A DNA stretch of 64,000 nucleotides from Betaproteobacteria bacterium (GTDB taxonomy: Bacteria; Pseudomonadota; Gammaproteobacteria; Burkholderiales; Burkholderiaceae_C). The DNA is taken from positions 62,001 to 126,000 of the forward strand of contig VGHB01000002.1 in assembly GCA_016868355.1 (NCBI GenBank), in the 5' to 3' direction. The notes under the pieces were generated by a model. That model ran no database searches. It was given only the letters and a program-made list of their open reading frames with translations, and was not told the origin of the DNA. A program made the position numbers and the translations under genes. Below, in pieces: positions 48,033-60,858 of the stretch. Position 1 is the stretch's first letter. Every line of letters begins with the position of its first letter.

Positions 48033-48953
48033 ATGTCAGCCGTGATCTTCGATTGCGTTGAGAAAACCTACAGCGATGCACCCGGCTCCCTCAAGGCATT
48101 GGATGGCGTGTCCTTTAGTATTGAGCCCGGTGAGTTTTTTGGTCTGCTCGGGCCCAACGGCGCGGGCAAGACCACGCTGATCAGCGTGCTGGCCGGCCTC
48201 GCCCGTGCCAGTGCGGGCCGCGTGAGCGTGATGGGCCATGATGTGCTCACCGGCTACGCCCAGGCGCGCAGAGCGTTGGGGGTGGTGCCGCAAGAACTGG
48301 TCTTTGACCCCTTTTTCAGCGTGCGTGAAACCCTGGTGATCCAAAGCGGCTACTTTGGCGTGCGCCACAACGGCGCGTGGATTGATGAACTGCTCGAGGG
48401 CTTGGGTATGGCCGACAAGGCACGCGTAAATATGCGGCAGCTCTCAGGGGGTATGAAGCGCCGTGTGTTGGTGGCCCAGGCCTTGGTACACCGTCCACCT
48501 GTGATCGTCTTAGACGAACCCACGGCTGGGGTCGATGTGGAGTTGCGACAGGCCCTGTGGCACTTCATTTCCCGTCTGAACAAGCAAGGCCATACGGTCC
48601 TGTTGACCACGCACTACCTCGAAGAAGCCGAGGCGCTGTGCAGCCGGATTGCCATGCTCAAGAAGGGACGTATCGTGGCGCTGGACCGCACCGAAAACCT
48701 GCTGGCAGGTACGGCCAGCACCATGCTGCGATTCAAGACCGACCAGGCCCTACCCCCTGATGTGGCAGCGCAGGCCCGCGTGACCGGGCGCAGCGTTCAG
48801 CTGCAGGCCCACCACGCCGAAGAGGTGGAAGGGGTACTCAAGCGGCTTCGAGAAGCCGGGGTTCGGGTGGAAGACTTGGAGATTGGCCGCGCTGACCTGG
48901 AGGATGTCTTCTTCGAAATCATGCAGAACCCGGCGCACGCAGGCCAGCCATGA
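48033..48953 (+). CDS. ABC-2 type exporter ATP-binding protein (YadG-like)
   Basis: This is the ATPase of a two-component exporter. The 306-residue product has Walker A GPNGAGKTTL, Q-loop VVPQELVFDPFFSV, signature LSGGMKRRVLVA, Walker B VIVLDEPTAGVD and switch His in TTHYLEEAEALC. A C-terminal regulatory extension is typical of YadG/CcmA-like proteins. It overlaps the permease gene by four bases. The substrate is unknown; homologous pairs beside murA are conserved in betaproteobacteria. Confidence 0.93.
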   Translation: MSAVIFDCVEKTYSDAPGSLKALDGVSFSIEPGEFFGLLGPNGAGKTTLISVLAGLARASAGRVSVMGHDVLTGYAQARRALGVVPQELVFDPFFSVRETLVIQSGYFGVRHNGAWIDELLEGLGMADKARVNMRQLSGGMKRRVLVAQALVHRPPVIVLDEPTAGVDVELRQALWHFISRLNKQGHTVLLTTHYLEEAEALCSRIAMLKKGRIVALDRTENLLAGTASTMLRFKTDQALPPDVAAQARVTGRSVQLQAHHAEEVEGVLKRLREAGVRVEDLEIGRADLEDVFFEIMQNPAHAGQP

Positions 48954-49726
48954 GGAACAGCCTGGCTGCGCTGGAAGGCGCCTCTACCCTGTTTCGCAAA
49001 GAGGTGCTTCGGTTTTGGAAGGTGAGCTTCCAGACCATCGGCGCGCCGGTGTTGACGGCGCTGCTGTACCTGATGATTTTTGGCCATGTGCTGGAAGACC
49101 ATGTCCAGGTTTACGACTCGGTGGGCTACACCGGCTTTTTGCTGCCGGGCCTGGTGATGATGAGCGTGCTGCAGAACAGCTTTGCCAACACCAGCAGTTC
49201 GCTGATTCAAAGTAAGGTCACCGGTAATCTGGTGTTTCTGTTGGTCACGCCTTTGTCCCACGGGGCCTGGTTTGCCGCCTATGTAGGCGCCTCTATGGTG
49301 CGAGGCTTGGCGGTGGGCCTGGGGGTGTTTGCCGTCACCGCAGCCTTCATACCCTTGTCTTTTGTGGAGCCCTGGTGGATCGTGATCTTTGCGGTGCTGG
49401 GTTCGGGCCTTTTGGGGTCTCTGGGCTTGATTGCAGGCCTGTGGGCCGAGAAGTTCGACCAGATGGCGGCCTTTCAAAACTTCATCATCATGCCCATGAC
49501 CTTTTTGGCCGGCGTGTTCTATTCGATCCATTCCTTGCCGGTGTTTTGGCAGCAGGTCAGCTACTTCAACCCCTTCTTTTACATGATCGACGGTTTCCGC
49601 CGAGGCTTCTTTGGGCAATCGGATGTCTCCCCCTGGTTCAGCCTGGCCGTGGTGGGCACGGCCTTTGTGGGAGTGGCGGCCTTGGCGCTGTGCTTGTTGG
49701 CCCGCGGTTACAAGATTCGCGCCTGA
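48950..49726 (+). CDS. ABC-2 type exporter permease (YadH-like)
   Basis: This is the membrane partner of the preceding ATPase. The 258-residue protein has six predicted membrane helices and the ABC-2 motifs APVLTALLYLMIFG, FLLPGLVMMSVLQNSFANTSSSLIQSKVTGN and FIIMPMTFLAGVFYSIHSLP. The C-terminal YFNPFFYMIDGFRRGFFG segment fits the YadH family. It is coupled to the ATPase by a four-base overlap. Confidence 0.94.
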   Translation: MRNSLAALEGASTLFRKEVLRFWKVSFQTIGAPVLTALLYLMIFGHVLEDHVQVYDSVGYTGFLLPGLVMMSVLQNSFANTSSSLIQSKVTGNLVFLLVTPLSHGAWFAAYVGASMVRGLAVGLGVFAVTAAFIPLSFVEPWWIVIFAVLGSGLLGSLGLIAGLWAEKFDQMAAFQNFIIMPMTFLAGVFYSIHSLPVFWQQVSYFNPFFYMIDGFRRGFFGQSDVSPWFSLAVVGTAFVGVAALALCLLARGYKIRA

Positions 49727-49760
49727 ACAGCTTGATAGATTCGGGTTAACCCCCGGTCGA

Positions 49761-49766
49761 TACAAT
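49761..49766 (+). promoter_or_regulatory. -10-like box for ibaG (leaderless geometry)
   Basis: TACAAT ends six bases before the ibaG ATG (49773), and no Shine-Dalgarno sequence is visible. It could start the ibaG-murA-his transcript. A TTGATA lies upstream, but the 23-base spacing is too long for a standard promoter. Confidence 0.45.
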
Positions 49767-49772
49767 GGCCTT

Positions 49773-50018
49773 ATGGCAGATCCCACGCCCCAAGAGGTGC
49801 GCAACTACATCGCACACGGCCTTTGTTGCGAACATCTCGAAGTTGAAGGCGACGGCCGGCACTTTTTCGCCACCATCGTGTCCAGCGAATTTGACGGCAA
49901 GTCTCGCGTGGCGCGCCACCAGCGGGTGTACGCGGCCTTGGGGGATCGCATGCGTGAGCAGATCCACGCCCTGTCCATGAAGACGCTCACGCCGGCCGAA
50001 TGGCAGGCCCAGGGCTGA
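49773..50018 (+). CDS. ibaG: BolA family protein (IbaG/YrbA)
   Basis: IbaG is a small BolA-like protein that works with monothiol glutaredoxins in iron-sulfur handling and acid-stress responses. The 81-residue product has VRNYIAHGLCCEHLEVEGDGRHFFATIVSSEFDGKSRVARHQRVYAALGDRM in parts, with a Cys (LCCEHL) and His residues placed as metal ligands, ending HALSMKTLTPAEW. It is followed three bases later by murA, a pairing conserved from gamma- to betaproteobacteria. Confidence 0.93.
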   Translation: MADPTPQEVRNYIAHGLCCEHLEVEGDGRHFFATIVSSEFDGKSRVARHQRVYAALGDRMREQIHALSMKTLTPAEWQAQG

Positions 50019-50021
50019 TCC

Positions 50022-51323
50022 ATGGACCAACTGTTGATTCGAGGCGGCCACCCGCTGCACGGTGCAGTGCGGATAGCCGGCGCGAAGAATGCGGCACTGC
50101 CCGAGCTGTGCACCGCGCTGCTGACCGACGAGCCGGTGGTGCTGCGCAACGTGCCGCATCTGCAGGACGTCTCGACCATGATGAAGCTGTTGCGCTACAT
50201 GGGCGTACAGGCCCAGCGCATGGAGCCGGATTCCACCGGGGTGCATCTGAACGCGGCAGGTTTGGACAAGGCTGAGGCGCCGTATGAGCTGGTCAAGACG
50301 ATGCGCGCGTCAATCTTGGTACTTGGGCCTTTGCTGGCGAGGCACGGGCGCGCACGGGTGTCCTTGCCCGGTGGCTGTGCTATTGGTTCGCGGCCTGTGG
50401 ATCAGCACATCAAGGGCTTGCAAGCCATGGGTGCTGAGATCACGGTGGCGCACGGCTATATCGAAGCCCGGGTGCCCACGGCCAGCGGCCGCTTGCAGGG
50501 CGCGCGCATCACCACCGACATGGTGACGGTAACAGGCACCGAAAACCTGCTGATGGCAGCGGTGCTGGCCGGGGGTCAAACGGTGTTGGAGAACGCAGCG
50601 CAAGAGCCGGAGGTCACCGATCTGGCCGAACTGCTGGTGTCGATGGGCGCGAAGATTGAGGGCATCGGTACGCGGCGCCTGGTGGTGCAGGGCGTTACGC
50701 GACTGGGCTCGCCGCGCCAGGGCCAAGCCTCAGGACACGACATCATTGCAGACCGGATTGAGGCGGGCACCTTTTTGTGTGCCGTCATGGCCACCGGCGG
50801 CCAGGCCTTGCTGCACGGTGCGCGCGCCGAGCACCTGGAAGCGGTGATTGACAAGTTGCGCTTGGCGGGAGCGGCCATTGACGCCGAGCCTGAGGGCATT
50901 CGGATTCGCGCCCGAGGGCGGCCCAAGGCCGTGGGCTTTCGCACCAGCGAATACCCGGCTTTCCCCACCGACATGCAAGCGCAGTTCATGGTGGTGGACT
51001 GCATAGCGCAGGGGTCGGCCACCATCACCGAGACCATCTTTGAAAACCGGTACATGCATGTCAACGAACTCGTGCGTTTGGGCGCGCAGATCGTGGTGGA
51101 TGGACACACCGCGGTGGTTCATGGAGTGCCACGGCTTTCCGGGGCGCAAGTGATGGCCACCGACCTACGAGCCTCAGCCAGTTTGGTGATCGCCGGTCTG
51201 GTGGCCGAGGGTGAAACCCTGGTGCAGCGCATCTACCACCTTGACCGCGGCTACGACCGCATGGAGCGCAAGCTGCGGGACTTGGGGGCGGATATCGAGC
51301 GCATCAAAGGCCCGCCCATCTGA
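50022..51323 (+). CDS. murA: UDP-N-acetylglucosamine 1-carboxyvinyltransferase
   Basis: MurA adds enolpyruvate from PEP to UDP-GlcNAc, the first committed step of peptidoglycan precursor synthesis. The 433-residue protein contains the substrate Lys22 ([11 protein letters not shown]) and active-site Cys119 ([15 protein letters not shown]). The Cys is the fosfomycin target; its presence means no Asp substitution of the resistant type. LYS/ARG loops and the C-terminal [21 protein letters not shown] are intact. It begins three bases after ibaG and hisG follows in six bases. Confidence 0.97.
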   Translation: MDQLLIRGGHPLHGAVRIAGAKNAALPELCTALLTDEPVVLRNVPHLQDVSTMMKLLRYMGVQAQRMEPDSTGVHLNAAGLDKAEAPYELVKTMRASILVLGPLLARHGRARVSLPGGCAIGSRPVDQHIKGLQAMGAEITVAHGYIEARVPTASGRLQGARITTDMVTVTGTENLLMAAVLAGGQTVLENAAQEPEVTDLAELLVSMGAKIEGIGTRRLVVQGVTRLGSPRQGQASGHDIIADRIEAGTFLCAVMATGGQALLHGARAEHLEAVIDKLRLAGAAIDAEPEGIRIRARGRPKAVGFRTSEYPAFPTDMQAQFMVVDCIAQGSATITETIFENRYMHVNELVRLGAQIVVDGHTAVVHGVPRLSGAQVMATDLRASASLVIAGLVAEGETLVQRIYHLDRGYDRMERKLRDLGADIERIKGPPI

Positions 51324-51329
51324 GGACGC

Positions 51330-51971
51330 ATGATGATCACACTGGCCCTGTCCAAGGGACGTATCTTCGAAGAGGCGCTGCCGCTGCTACTGGCCGCGGG
51401 CATTGAGGTGCTCGAAGACCCGGAAACCTCACGCAAGCTGATCCTGCCCACCAGCCGCAGCGATGTGCGTGTGGTACTGGTACGCGCCACCGATGTGCCT
51501 ACCTATGTGCAATACGGCGGCGCTGACATGGGCGTGGCCGGCAAAGATGTGCTGCTCGAGCATGGGGGCAGCGGCCTGGTGCAGCCCCTGGACCTGAACA
51601 TAGCCCGCTGCCGCATGAGCGTGGCCGTGCGGGACGATTTTGACTACGCCGCTGCGGTACGACAAGGCTCCCGCATACGCGTGGCCACCAAGTACACCCA
51701 GGCCGCACGCCAACACTTCGCCGACAAAGGCGTACACGTGGACCTGATCAAGCTATACGGGTCTATGGAGCTGGCCCCGTTGACAGGTTTGGCCGATGCC
51801 ATCGTGGATCTGGTGTCCACCGGCAGCACCCTCAAGGCCAACCACCTGGTCGAGGTGGAAACCATTATGTCGATATCGTCTCGGCTGGTGGTCAACCAAA
51901 CCGCGCTCAAGACCAAGGTCGCCCTCATCTGGCCCTTGATCCAGGCCATAGAAGCCGCCGTGGCGCCTTGA
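51330..51971 (+). CDS. hisG: ATP phosphoribosyltransferase, short form (HisG)
   Basis: HisG condenses ATP with PRPP, the first step of histidine synthesis. The 213-residue product is the short form, with [45 protein letters not shown] and the PRPP motif [21 protein letters not shown]. It has no C-terminal regulatory domain. Short HisG normally needs the HisRS-like partner HisZ; no hisZ is in the window. It is the first his gene. Confidence 0.97.
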   Translation: MMITLALSKGRIFEEALPLLLAAGIEVLEDPETSRKLILPTSRSDVRVVLVRATDVPTYVQYGGADMGVAGKDVLLEHGGSGLVQPLDLNIARCRMSVAVRDDFDYAAAVRQGSRIRVATKYTQAARQHFADKGVHVDLIKLYGSMELAPLTGLADAIVDLVSTGSTLKANHLVEVETIMSISSRLVVNQTALKTKVALIWPLIQAIEAAVAP

Positions 51972-51999
51972 ACCAAATGGGCTCCCTGCATCCACTGCT

Positions 52000-53313
52000 A
52001 TGAACACCGCGATCCACCGACTGAGCACCACCGACGCCGACTTCGAATCGCGCTTCCAAGCGCTGCTGCATTGGTCGGACGAACAGGATGAGGCTATCGA
52101 GAAGCGCGTGGCCGGCATCTTGGCTGATGTGCGCCAGCGTGGTGACGCTGCGGTGCTAGCCTACACCGAACAGTTCGATGCCCTAAAAGCCATGAGCATG
52201 GCAGACCTGGAACTTCAGGCCGACGATTTCGCGTATGCCTTTGAGGCTATCACCCCTGCCCAGCGCGATGCGCTGCAGCAGGCGGCTGCGCGCATTCGCC
52301 TTTACCACGAGCGCCAGCTGCAGGCCAATGGCCAAAGCTGGCAGTACCGCGAAGAAGACGGCACCCTGTTAGGTCAAAAGGTCACGCCCCTGGACCGCGT
52401 GGGCATCTATGTGCCTGGTGGCAAGGCAGCCTATCCCTCTTCCCTGCTGATGAATGCGGTGCCCGCGCATGTGGCCGGTGTCGGTGAAATCATCATGGTG
52501 GTGCCCACGCCGCGTGGCGAGCGCAACACCTTGGTTCTGGCGGCCGCGCATGTGGCTGGGGTCACTCGCGCCTTTACCATCGGCGGCGCTCAAGCCGTGG
52601 CGGCCTTGGCCTATGGCACGGTGTCGGTTCCGAGGGTGGACAAGATCACCGGACCGGGTAATGCCTACGTGGCCGCAGCCAAGCGCCGGGTCTTCGGCAC
52701 CGTGGGCATCGACATGATCGCCGGGCCCAGCGAGATTCTGGTGCTGGCTGACGGCAGCACCCCTGCCCACTGGGTGGCCATGGACCTGTTCAGCCAGGCC
52801 GAGCATGACGAGCTGGCGCAAAGCGTGTTGCTGTGCCCGGATGCGGCCTACATCGACGCGGTACACCGAGAGATTGACCGCTTGATCGACGGCATGCCGC
52901 GCGCAGCCATCATCCGGGCCTCCTTGAAGGGGCGAGGCGCCCTTATCCACTCCCGCTCGATGGAAGAGGCTTGCGAGATCAGCAACCGCATTGCTCCCGA
53001 GCACTTGGAAGTCAGCAGCCGCGACCCCCATCGATGGGAGCCACTGCTCAAGCACGCCGGCGCCCTCTTTTTGGGCGCCTACACCAGCGAGAGCCTGGGC
53101 GACTACTGCGCCGGGCCCAACCATGTGCTGCCCACCTCGGGCACGGCCCGCTTCTCTTCGCCTCTGGGTGTCTATGACTTTCAAAAGCGCAGCAGCCTGA
53201 TTGAAGTCAGCGAGGCCGGTGCTCAAACCCTGGGCAGTGTGGCTGCTGAACTGGCCTATGGTGAAGGCTTGCAGGCCCATGCCCAAGCCGCCGAGATGCG
53301 GCTCAAGACCTGA
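52000..53313 (+). CDS. hisD: Histidinol dehydrogenase
   Basis: HisD performs the last two oxidations from histidinol to histidine with zinc and NAD. The 437-residue protein has [77 protein letters not shown] and [11 protein letters not shown]. The C-terminal [23 protein letters not shown] is also typical. The 28-base gap from hisG suggests the same transcript. Confidence 0.97.
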   Translation: MNTAIHRLSTTDADFESRFQALLHWSDEQDEAIEKRVAGILADVRQRGDAAVLAYTEQFDALKAMSMADLELQADDFAYAFEAITPAQRDALQQAAARIRLYHERQLQANGQSWQYREEDGTLLGQKVTPLDRVGIYVPGGKAAYPSSLLMNAVPAHVAGVGEIIMVVPTPRGERNTLVLAAAHVAGVTRAFTIGGAQAVAALAYGTVSVPRVDKITGPGNAYVAAAKRRVFGTVGIDMIAGPSEILVLADGSTPAHWVAMDLFSQAEHDELAQSVLLCPDAAYIDAVHREIDRLIDGMPRAAIIRASLKGRGALIHSRSMEEACEISNRIAPEHLEVSSRDPHRWEPLLKHAGALFLGAYTSESLGDYCAGPNHVLPTSGTARFSSPLGVYDFQKRSSLIEVSEAGAQTLGSVAAELAYGEGLQAHAQAAEMRLKT

Positions 53314-53342
53314 ACGGCAAGCGGCCCCACTGCAATCAGCGC

Positions 53343-54470
53343 ATGAACACCAAGCCCAACTCAAGCCGTCCGTCTGACCTGGCCGCGCGCGTGCTTCGCC
53401 TGTTGCGGCCCGACGTGCAGGGGCTGCACGCCTACGCCGTGCAGCCCAGCGCCGGTCTGGTCAAGCTCGACATCATGGAAAACCCCTTTGGCTTGCCGCC
53501 TGTACTGCAGCAGGCCTTGGGTGAGCGATTGGGGAGGGTGGCGCTCAACCGCTACCCGGCTGAGCGCATCGAAGATCTCAAGCGCGCCTTGGCCCTGCAC
53601 GCCCGCTTGCCCGAGGGCTGTGAGCTGATGTTGGGCAATGGATCGGATGAGCTGATCAGCTTGCTGACCCTGGCGCTGGATGTGCCGGGCAATGTGGTGA
53701 TCGCCCCGGTACCGGGATTTGTGATGTACGAAATGAGCGCCAAGCTGCAGGGTGTTCGCTTCGTGGGCGTACCCACCACAGCCGACTTTGACCTGGACCT
53801 GCCCGCCATGCTTGCGGCCATTGAGCAGCACCAACCGGCCTTGATTTGGCTGGCCTACCCGAACAACCCCACCGCCAATCTGTGGGACGCCTCGGCCGTG
53901 GAGCGTGTCATCGAATCCGCCCCTGGCCTGGTGGTGATGGATGAGGCTTACCAGCCGTTTGCCGAGCGGGATTCCATGGCCTGGATGCAGCACTACGAGC
54001 ATGTACTGGTCATGCGCACCATGAGCAAGTTCGGTTTGGCCGGCGTGCGTATCGGCTACCTGATGGGGCGCGCGGCCTTGGTGCGCGAACTCGACAAGTT
54101 GCGGCCACCTTTCAATGTAAGCGTGCTCAATGCCGAGGCGGCACTGTTTGCCCTGGAACATGCGCACGAATATGAACAGCAGGCCGGGCTGATTCGCAGC
54201 GAACGCACGCGCGTGCTGCGGGCACTGACCCAGCAAACAGGCGTGCGGGTATTCGACAGCCAGGCCAATATGGTGCTCTTGCGCCTGCCCGAAGGCTGCG
54301 ATCCGGCACGGGTGTTTTCCGGTATCAAGGCTCGAAAGGTGTTGGTTAAGAATGTTTCGGGCCTGCACCCGCTCTTAGCGGGCTGCTTGCGCGTCACCAT
54401 CGGAACGCCCGAAGAAAATACACTCCTGCTTGCGGCTTTCGAAGCCGCGCTCCAAGAAAGCCGACCATGA
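53343..54470 (+). CDS. hisC: Histidinol-phosphate aminotransferase
   Basis: HisC transaminates imidazole acetol phosphate to histidinol phosphate using PLP. The 375-residue class I/II aminotransferase has [49 protein letters not shown] and the PLP lysine in [17 protein letters not shown]. The end overlaps hisB by four bases. Confidence 0.96.
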   Translation: MNTKPNSSRPSDLAARVLRLLRPDVQGLHAYAVQPSAGLVKLDIMENPFGLPPVLQQALGERLGRVALNRYPAERIEDLKRALALHARLPEGCELMLGNGSDELISLLTLALDVPGNVVIAPVPGFVMYEMSAKLQGVRFVGVPTTADFDLDLPAMLAAIEQHQPALIWLAYPNNPTANLWDASAVERVIESAPGLVVMDEAYQPFAERDSMAWMQHYEHVLVMRTMSKFGLAGVRIGYLMGRAALVRELDKLRPPFNVSVLNAEAALFALEHAHEYEQQAGLIRSERTRVLRALTQQTGVRVFDSQANMVLLRLPEGCDPARVFSGIKARKVLVKNVSGLHPLLAGCLRVTIGTPEENTLLLAAFEAALQESRP

Positions 54471-55060
54471 CCGCCCGAATCGCCGAGGTGCACCGCCGTA
54501 CCAGCGAAACCGATATCTGTGTGCGCATCAACCTTGATGGCAGCGGCGCTGCGCAGCTGAACACGGGTATCGGCTTTTTCGACCACATGCTCGAGCAGAT
54601 TGCCCGCCATGGCCTGATCGATCTGACGATCGAAGCCCAGGGCGACCTGCACATCGATGGCCACCACACGGTGGAGGACGTGGGCATCACGCTGGGCCAG
54701 GCCTTTGCGCGGGCGGTGGGCGACAAGAAGGGCATACGCCGTTATGGCCATGCCTATGTGCCGCTGGACGAAGCGCTCAGCCGCGTGGTGGTCGATTTTT
54801 CCGGCCGCCCGGGGCTGCACATGCGGGTGGATTTCAAGTCCGGTATGGTTGGCACGCTGGACACGCAGCTGGTCTACGAGTTCTTCCAGGGCTTCGTCAA
54901 CCATGCCGGTGTCACGCTGCACATTGATAATTTGCAGGGCGACAATGCCCACCATCAGTGCGAGACGGTCTTCAAGGCCTTTGCCCGCGCCTTGCGAGCA
55001 GCTTTGGAACTTGACCCGCGCATGCCGGGCGTGATCCCATCCACCAAGGGCAGTCTATAG
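54467..55060 (+). CDS. hisB: Imidazoleglycerol-phosphate dehydratase
   Basis: HisB dehydrates imidazole glycerol phosphate using manganese. The 197-residue product is the single-domain form without the histidinol phosphatase half found in enterobacteria. The metal-ligand clusters [31 protein letters not shown] and [18 protein letters not shown] are intact. A separate histidinol phosphatase must exist elsewhere. A 108-base gap without a visible gene or strong signal follows before hisH. Confidence 0.97.
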   Translation: MTARIAEVHRRTSETDICVRINLDGSGAAQLNTGIGFFDHMLEQIARHGLIDLTIEAQGDLHIDGHHTVEDVGITLGQAFARAVGDKKGIRRYGHAYVPLDEALSRVVVDFSGRPGLHMRVDFKSGMVGTLDTQLVYEFFQGFVNHAGVTLHIDNLQGDNAHHQCETVFKAFARALRAALELDPRMPGVIPSTKGSL

Positions 55061-55168
55061 CGTCGGCTTCAAGCGTGGCGCCATACGACCGAGAGCCTAA
55101 ACTGGGTCTGGCCACCGGATTCACCCACTGCCAGTCCTGCCTCACCTTGCTTGCGGCCTTCTGAGCAC

Positions 55169-55843
55169 ATGACCCGCACCGTTGCGATCGTTGATTACGG
55201 CATGGGTAACCTGCGCTCGGTGTCGCAGGCCGTGCAGCATGTGGCCGCCGGTACGGGCGTGCAGGTGCTGGTGACGTCTGACCCAGCTGTGGTGCAGGCT
55301 GCTGAGCGCGTGGTCTTGCCGGGGCAGGGCGCGATGCGCGACTGCATGAAGGAGCTGCAAGCCACAGGTTTGCGCGAAGCGGTGCTACAAGCGGCGGCCA
55401 CCAAGCCCTTGATGGGCGTGTGCGTGGGCATGCAAATCCTGCTGGACCATAGCGAAGAACAAGACACCCCTGGGCTGGGGCTGATACCGGGGCGGGTGCG
55501 CCGCTTCCGCCTGGAAGGCCTGCGCCAGGGTGATGGCAGCCGCTATAAGGTGCCACAAATGGGCTGGAACCAGGCCTGGTCCACAGGTGGGCAGGGCGCC
55601 GGGGCCACCTGGCCGCGCCACCCCATGTGGGCCGGTGTGCCCGATGGCGCCTGGTTCTATTTTGTCCACAGCTATTGGGCCGACCCGGTGGCCGCCGAGC
55701 ACACCGCTGCGCACACCGATTACGGGGTCCGCTTGTCCTGTGCAGTGGCCCGGGATAATATTTTCGCCACTCAGTTTCACCCCGAGAAGAGCGCCGACCA
55801 GGGCCTGCAGCTTTACCGTAACTTCCTCCACTGGAACCCCTGA
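55169..55843 (+). CDS. hisH: Imidazole glycerol phosphate synthase glutaminase subunit
   Basis: HisH releases ammonia from glutamine and passes it to HisF. The 224-residue class I amidotransferase has [14 protein letters not shown], the nucleophile Cys85 in [16 protein letters not shown], and the His/Glu pair in TQFHPEKS. The ATG at 55169 is preferred to the in-frame TTG at 55151. Val replaces the usual Leu after the Cys (GVCVGMQ), a minor change. Confidence 0.96.
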   Translation: MTRTVAIVDYGMGNLRSVSQAVQHVAAGTGVQVLVTSDPAVVQAAERVVLPGQGAMRDCMKELQATGLREAVLQAAATKPLMGVCVGMQILLDHSEEQDTPGLGLIPGRVRRFRLEGLRQGDGSRYKVPQMGWNQAWSTGGQGAGATWPRHPMWAGVPDGAWFYFVHSYWADPVAAEHTAAHTDYGVRLSCAVARDNIFATQFHPEKSADQGLQLYRNFLHWNP

Positions 55844-55849
55844 CCAGCC

Positions 55850-56590
55850 ATGCTGCTGATCCCTGCCATCGACCTCAAGGACGGTCACTGCGTACGCCTG
55901 AAGCAAGGCGACATGAACAACAGCACCATCTTTTCGGAAGACCCCGCCGCCATGGCCCGGCGCTGGGTGGAAGCCGGCGCCCGGCGGCTGCACCTTGTGG
56001 ACCTCAACGGCGCCTTCGCCGGCAAGCCGGTCAATGAAGGAGCGGTGAAGTCCATCCTGCGCGCCGTGGGCGACGACATCCCGGTGCAGCTTGGTGGCGG
56101 TATCCGTGACCTGGACACCATCGAACGCTACCTGGACGATGGGATCAGCTATGTGATCATCGGCACGGCGGCCGTCAAGAGCCCGGGTTTTCTCAAAGAT
56201 GCCTGCAGCGCCTTTGGCGGCCACATCATCGTGGGTTTAGATGCCAAGGACGGTAAGGTCGCCACCGACGGCTGGAGCAAGCTCACCGGCCACGAGGTGG
56301 TGGACCTGGCCCAGAAGTTTGAAGACTATGGTGTAGAGGGCATCATCTACACTGACATTGGCCGCGACGGCATGCTCACCGGCATCAACCTTGAAGCCAC
56401 AGTGAAGCTGGCGCAGGCCCTGACCATCCCCGTCATTGCCTCTGGCGGCCTGAGCAATCTGGCCGATATCAAGGCTCTGTGCGAGCTTGAGCCCGATGGT
56501 GTGAAGGGGGTGATCTGTGGCCGTTCTATCTACACCGGCGCGCTGGACTTCAAGGCTGCACAGGCGCTGGCTGATGAGCTCAACGGCTAG
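55850..56590 (+). CDS. hisA: ProFAR isomerase
   Basis: HisA is the beta/alpha barrel that isomerises ProFAR to PRFAR. The 246-residue product has [20 protein letters not shown] (catalytic Asp in AIDL), [38 protein letters not shown], the second catalytic Asp in [10 protein letters not shown], and [13 protein letters not shown]. It is six bases after hisH and nine before hisF. Confidence 0.97.
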   Translation: MLLIPAIDLKDGHCVRLKQGDMNNSTIFSEDPAAMARRWVEAGARRLHLVDLNGAFAGKPVNEGAVKSILRAVGDDIPVQLGGGIRDLDTIERYLDDGISYVIIGTAAVKSPGFLKDACSAFGGHIIVGLDAKDGKVATDGWSKLTGHEVVDLAQKFEDYGVEGIIYTDIGRDGMLTGINLEATVKLAQALTIPVIASGGLSNLADIKALCELEPDGVKGVICGRSIYTGALDFKAAQALADELNG

Positions 56591-56599
56591 GCCTTCCTG

Positions 56600-57375
56600 A
56601 TGCTGGCCAAGCGCATCATTCCCTGCTTGGATGTGACCGGGGGGCGGGTGGTCAAGGGTGTGAACTTTGTTGAGTTGCGCGACGCTGGCGATCCGGTGGA
56701 AATCGCAGCGCGCTACAACGAACAAGGCGCTGATGAGCTGACCTTTCTAGACATCACCGCCACCAGCGAGGGCCGCGACCTGATCCTGCACATCATCGAA
56801 GCGGTGGCCTCGCAGGTGTTCATTCCGTTGACTGTGGGTGGCGGGGTACGCACCGTGGAAGACGTGCGCCGACTGCTCAATGTCGGGGCCGATAAGGTCA
56901 GTTTCAATTCGGCCGCAGTGGCACGCCCGCAGGTGATCCAGGAAGCCTCGGACAGGTACGGTGCCCAGTGCATCGTGGTGGCCATCGACGCCAAGCGCCG
57001 CCGCGCTGATGAACAAGCTCAGCGCGGACCTGGCTGGGATGTCTACACCCATGGGGGGCGCCAGAACGTGGGCCTAGACGCTGTGGCCTGGGCGCGGCAG
57101 ATGGCCGAGTTCGGGGCCGGGGAGATTTTGCTGACCAGCATGGACCGGGACGGCACCAAGATCGGCTTCGACTTGGAGCTCACCCGGGCCGTGAGCGATG
57201 CCGTGCCGGTACCCGTGATCGCCTCCGGCGGCGTGGGCACATTGCAGCACCTGGTGGACGGCGTTCAAAAGGGCGGTGCCGACGGGGTTTTGGCTGCCAG
57301 TATCTTTCACTACGGGCAGTACACCGTGGCTGAGGCCAAGGCGCTGATGGCCTCGAGCGGCGTGCCGGTGAGGCT

Positions 57376-57379
<4 letters not shown>
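56600..57379 (+). CDS. hisF: Imidazole glycerol phosphate synthase cyclase subunit
   Basis: HisF forms imidazole glycerol phosphate and AICAR using ammonia from HisH. The 259-residue barrel has [96 protein letters not shown] and [16 protein letters not shown]. It is the last his gene here; hisI and hisE, which often follow, are absent. Its TGA overlaps the rsmD TTG start. Confidence 0.97.
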
Positions 57380-59343
<1,964 letters not shown>

Positions 59344-59363
<20 letters not shown>

Positions 59364-59991
59364 CGGTGGCAGGCGACGGTGGTGCAGGCTTGGGCGGCTT
59401 GGGCCGTGGCGGCTGTGCGTGAACCAGCCGGCTAGCCACGTCCCATTCGCCGCGCAGAAGCGGCTCAAGGGCCTGCAAGGACTTGAGCATGGCGTGCTCG
59501 ACCAAGTCGCGTTCTGGAGCTGTTGGTTTGCGCAGGACATAGGCAGCCACATCAGCGTGGTCACCGGGGTGACCGATGCCCAGGCGAAGCCGCCAGTACT
59601 GGGGCGAGCCCAGCTGTGCGCTTATGTCTTTGAGGCCGTTATGCCCGGCCGACCCACCGCCTTGCTTGAGCTTGACCTGCCCTGGCAGCAGATCGAGTTC
59701 GTCGTGCACCACCAAAATCTCGGCCGGCTCAAGTTTGAAGAACTGCGCCAAAGCCCGCACCGATTTACCGCTGAGGTTCATGTAGGTTTGCGGCTTGAGC
59801 AGCCAGACCGGCTGGGCCAAACCGGGCAGGGGCGTGTTCACACGCGCCACTTCGCCGAAGTAGGCCTTGTCGTGCGACAGATGCGCCTTCAGGCGCTGCG
59901 CTGCGCCGTCCACCCACCAAAAGCCGGCGTTGTGGCGGGTATCGCTGTGTTCGGGACCTGGATTGCCTAGGCCTACGATAAGTCGGATCAT
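59344..59991 (-). CDS. pth: Peptidyl-tRNA hydrolase
   Basis: Pth releases tRNA from stalled peptidyl-tRNA. The 215-residue product starts [28 protein letters not shown], with the catalytic His in RHNAGF, then [43 protein letters not shown] and [11 protein letters not shown] Pro/Lys-rich tail of about 25 residues is an extension beyond the fold. The ATG at 59991 fits the family; upstream in-frame codons to 60129 run back to rplY and are rejected. It follows rplY, the usual pair. Confidence 0.96.
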
Positions 59992-60067
59992 GAGCGGATT
60001 ATCCGGGCGCCGTGTTGGCTGGTGCTGCCTGTGCGGACCCCGTAACGAGCCACACCGATTGGCCATG

Positions 60068-60093
60068 AAAAAAGGGGCACCGAAGAGCCCCTT
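60068..60093 (-). terminator. Intrinsic terminator after rplY
   Basis: On the minus strand AAGGGGC (60093-60087) pairs with GCCCCTT (60078-60072) around an eight-base loop containing CTTCGG-like sequence, followed by TTTT (60071-60068). It ends the prs/rplY-side transcript before pth, so pth probably has its own promoter or depends on readthrough. Confidence 0.85.
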
Positions 60094-60125
60094 GCAGATG
60101 ACCCGGGGGATCGAACCCCGCGGGA

Positions 60126-60770
60126 TCACTTCTTATTCTGCTTCTCGTCTTTCTTGCCCTTGCTCTTGACAGGCTCGGCTACCGGGGCAGCGGCAGTGAC
60201 GACTTCCTCTTCGGCCTTGGGTTCAGCCACGGCCACGATCACCGGGTTGAGGCTGCCATGGCGCACGATCTTGACGCCTTCGGGGGCCACGATATCGGAC
60301 ACGTGGAGCGACTTGCCGCGCACCAGGCCCGACAGGTCAATGTCTATGAACTCAGGCAGGGCCATGGCCAAGCACTCGATCTCAACCTCGGTGGCCACAT
60401 GCGACACCACGCACTTGTCGGTCTTGACGGCTGGTGAATTCTCTTCACCGGTGAAGTGCAGCGGTATCTTCTTGCGCAGACGCGTGGTGGCGTCCACACG
60501 CTGGAAGTCGATGTGCAGCACCTGCTGGCGCCAGGGATGCATTTGGAAATCGCGCAGCAGAACCTTTTGCGACTGGCCCTGCACTTCCATGTCCAGGATT
60601 GAGGAATGGAAGGACTCCTTTTTCAGGGCGTGGTACAGCGCGTTGTGATCGAGTTCGATCATCGAAGGCTCACCAGCCCCGTAAACGATTCCGGGTACCT
60701 TGCCGGCATTGCGCAGGCGGCGGCTCGCTCCGGTCCCCTGCAGGGTGCGCTCAAAGGCGACGAATTTCAT
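60126..60770 (-). CDS. rplY: 50S ribosomal protein L25/general stress protein Ctc
   Basis: L25 binds 5S rRNA in the large ribosomal subunit. The 214-residue protein is the long Ctc form: an N-terminal L25 domain ([33 protein letters not shown] ... [16 protein letters not shown]) and a C-terminal TL5 domain ([31 protein letters not shown]), ending in a Lys-rich tail. The ATG at 60770 is preferred over an in-frame start at 60782. It lies downstream of prs. Confidence 0.97.
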   Translation of the reverse strand: MKFVAFERTLQGTGASRRLRNAGKVPGIVYGAGEPSMIELDHNALYHALKKESFHSSILDMEVQGQSQKVLLRDFQMHPWRQQVLHIDFQRVDATTRLRKKIPLHFTGEENSPAVKTDKCVVSHVATEVEIECLAMALPEFIDIDLSGLVRGKSLHVSDIVAPEGVKIVRHGSLNPVIVAVAEPKAEEEVVTAAAPVAEPVKSKGKKDEKQNKK

Positions 60771-60858
60771 AAAAGACTCCAAGTAGAGCTCAAAGCCCGC
60801 GACCAGGCTTCGAATGATGATGACCTCCAGGGCGCAGGCCCCTTGCGGTCGGCTAAAT

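Noticed and set aside
51330-51971. HisG read as truncated because it is only 213 residues
   Set aside because: The length and the PRPP motif match the natural short form that works with HisZ.
59419-59970. Long plus-strand frame across pth
   Set aside because: It is antisense to the conserved pth gene, with no family pattern of its own; it reflects codon bias in GC-rich DNA.
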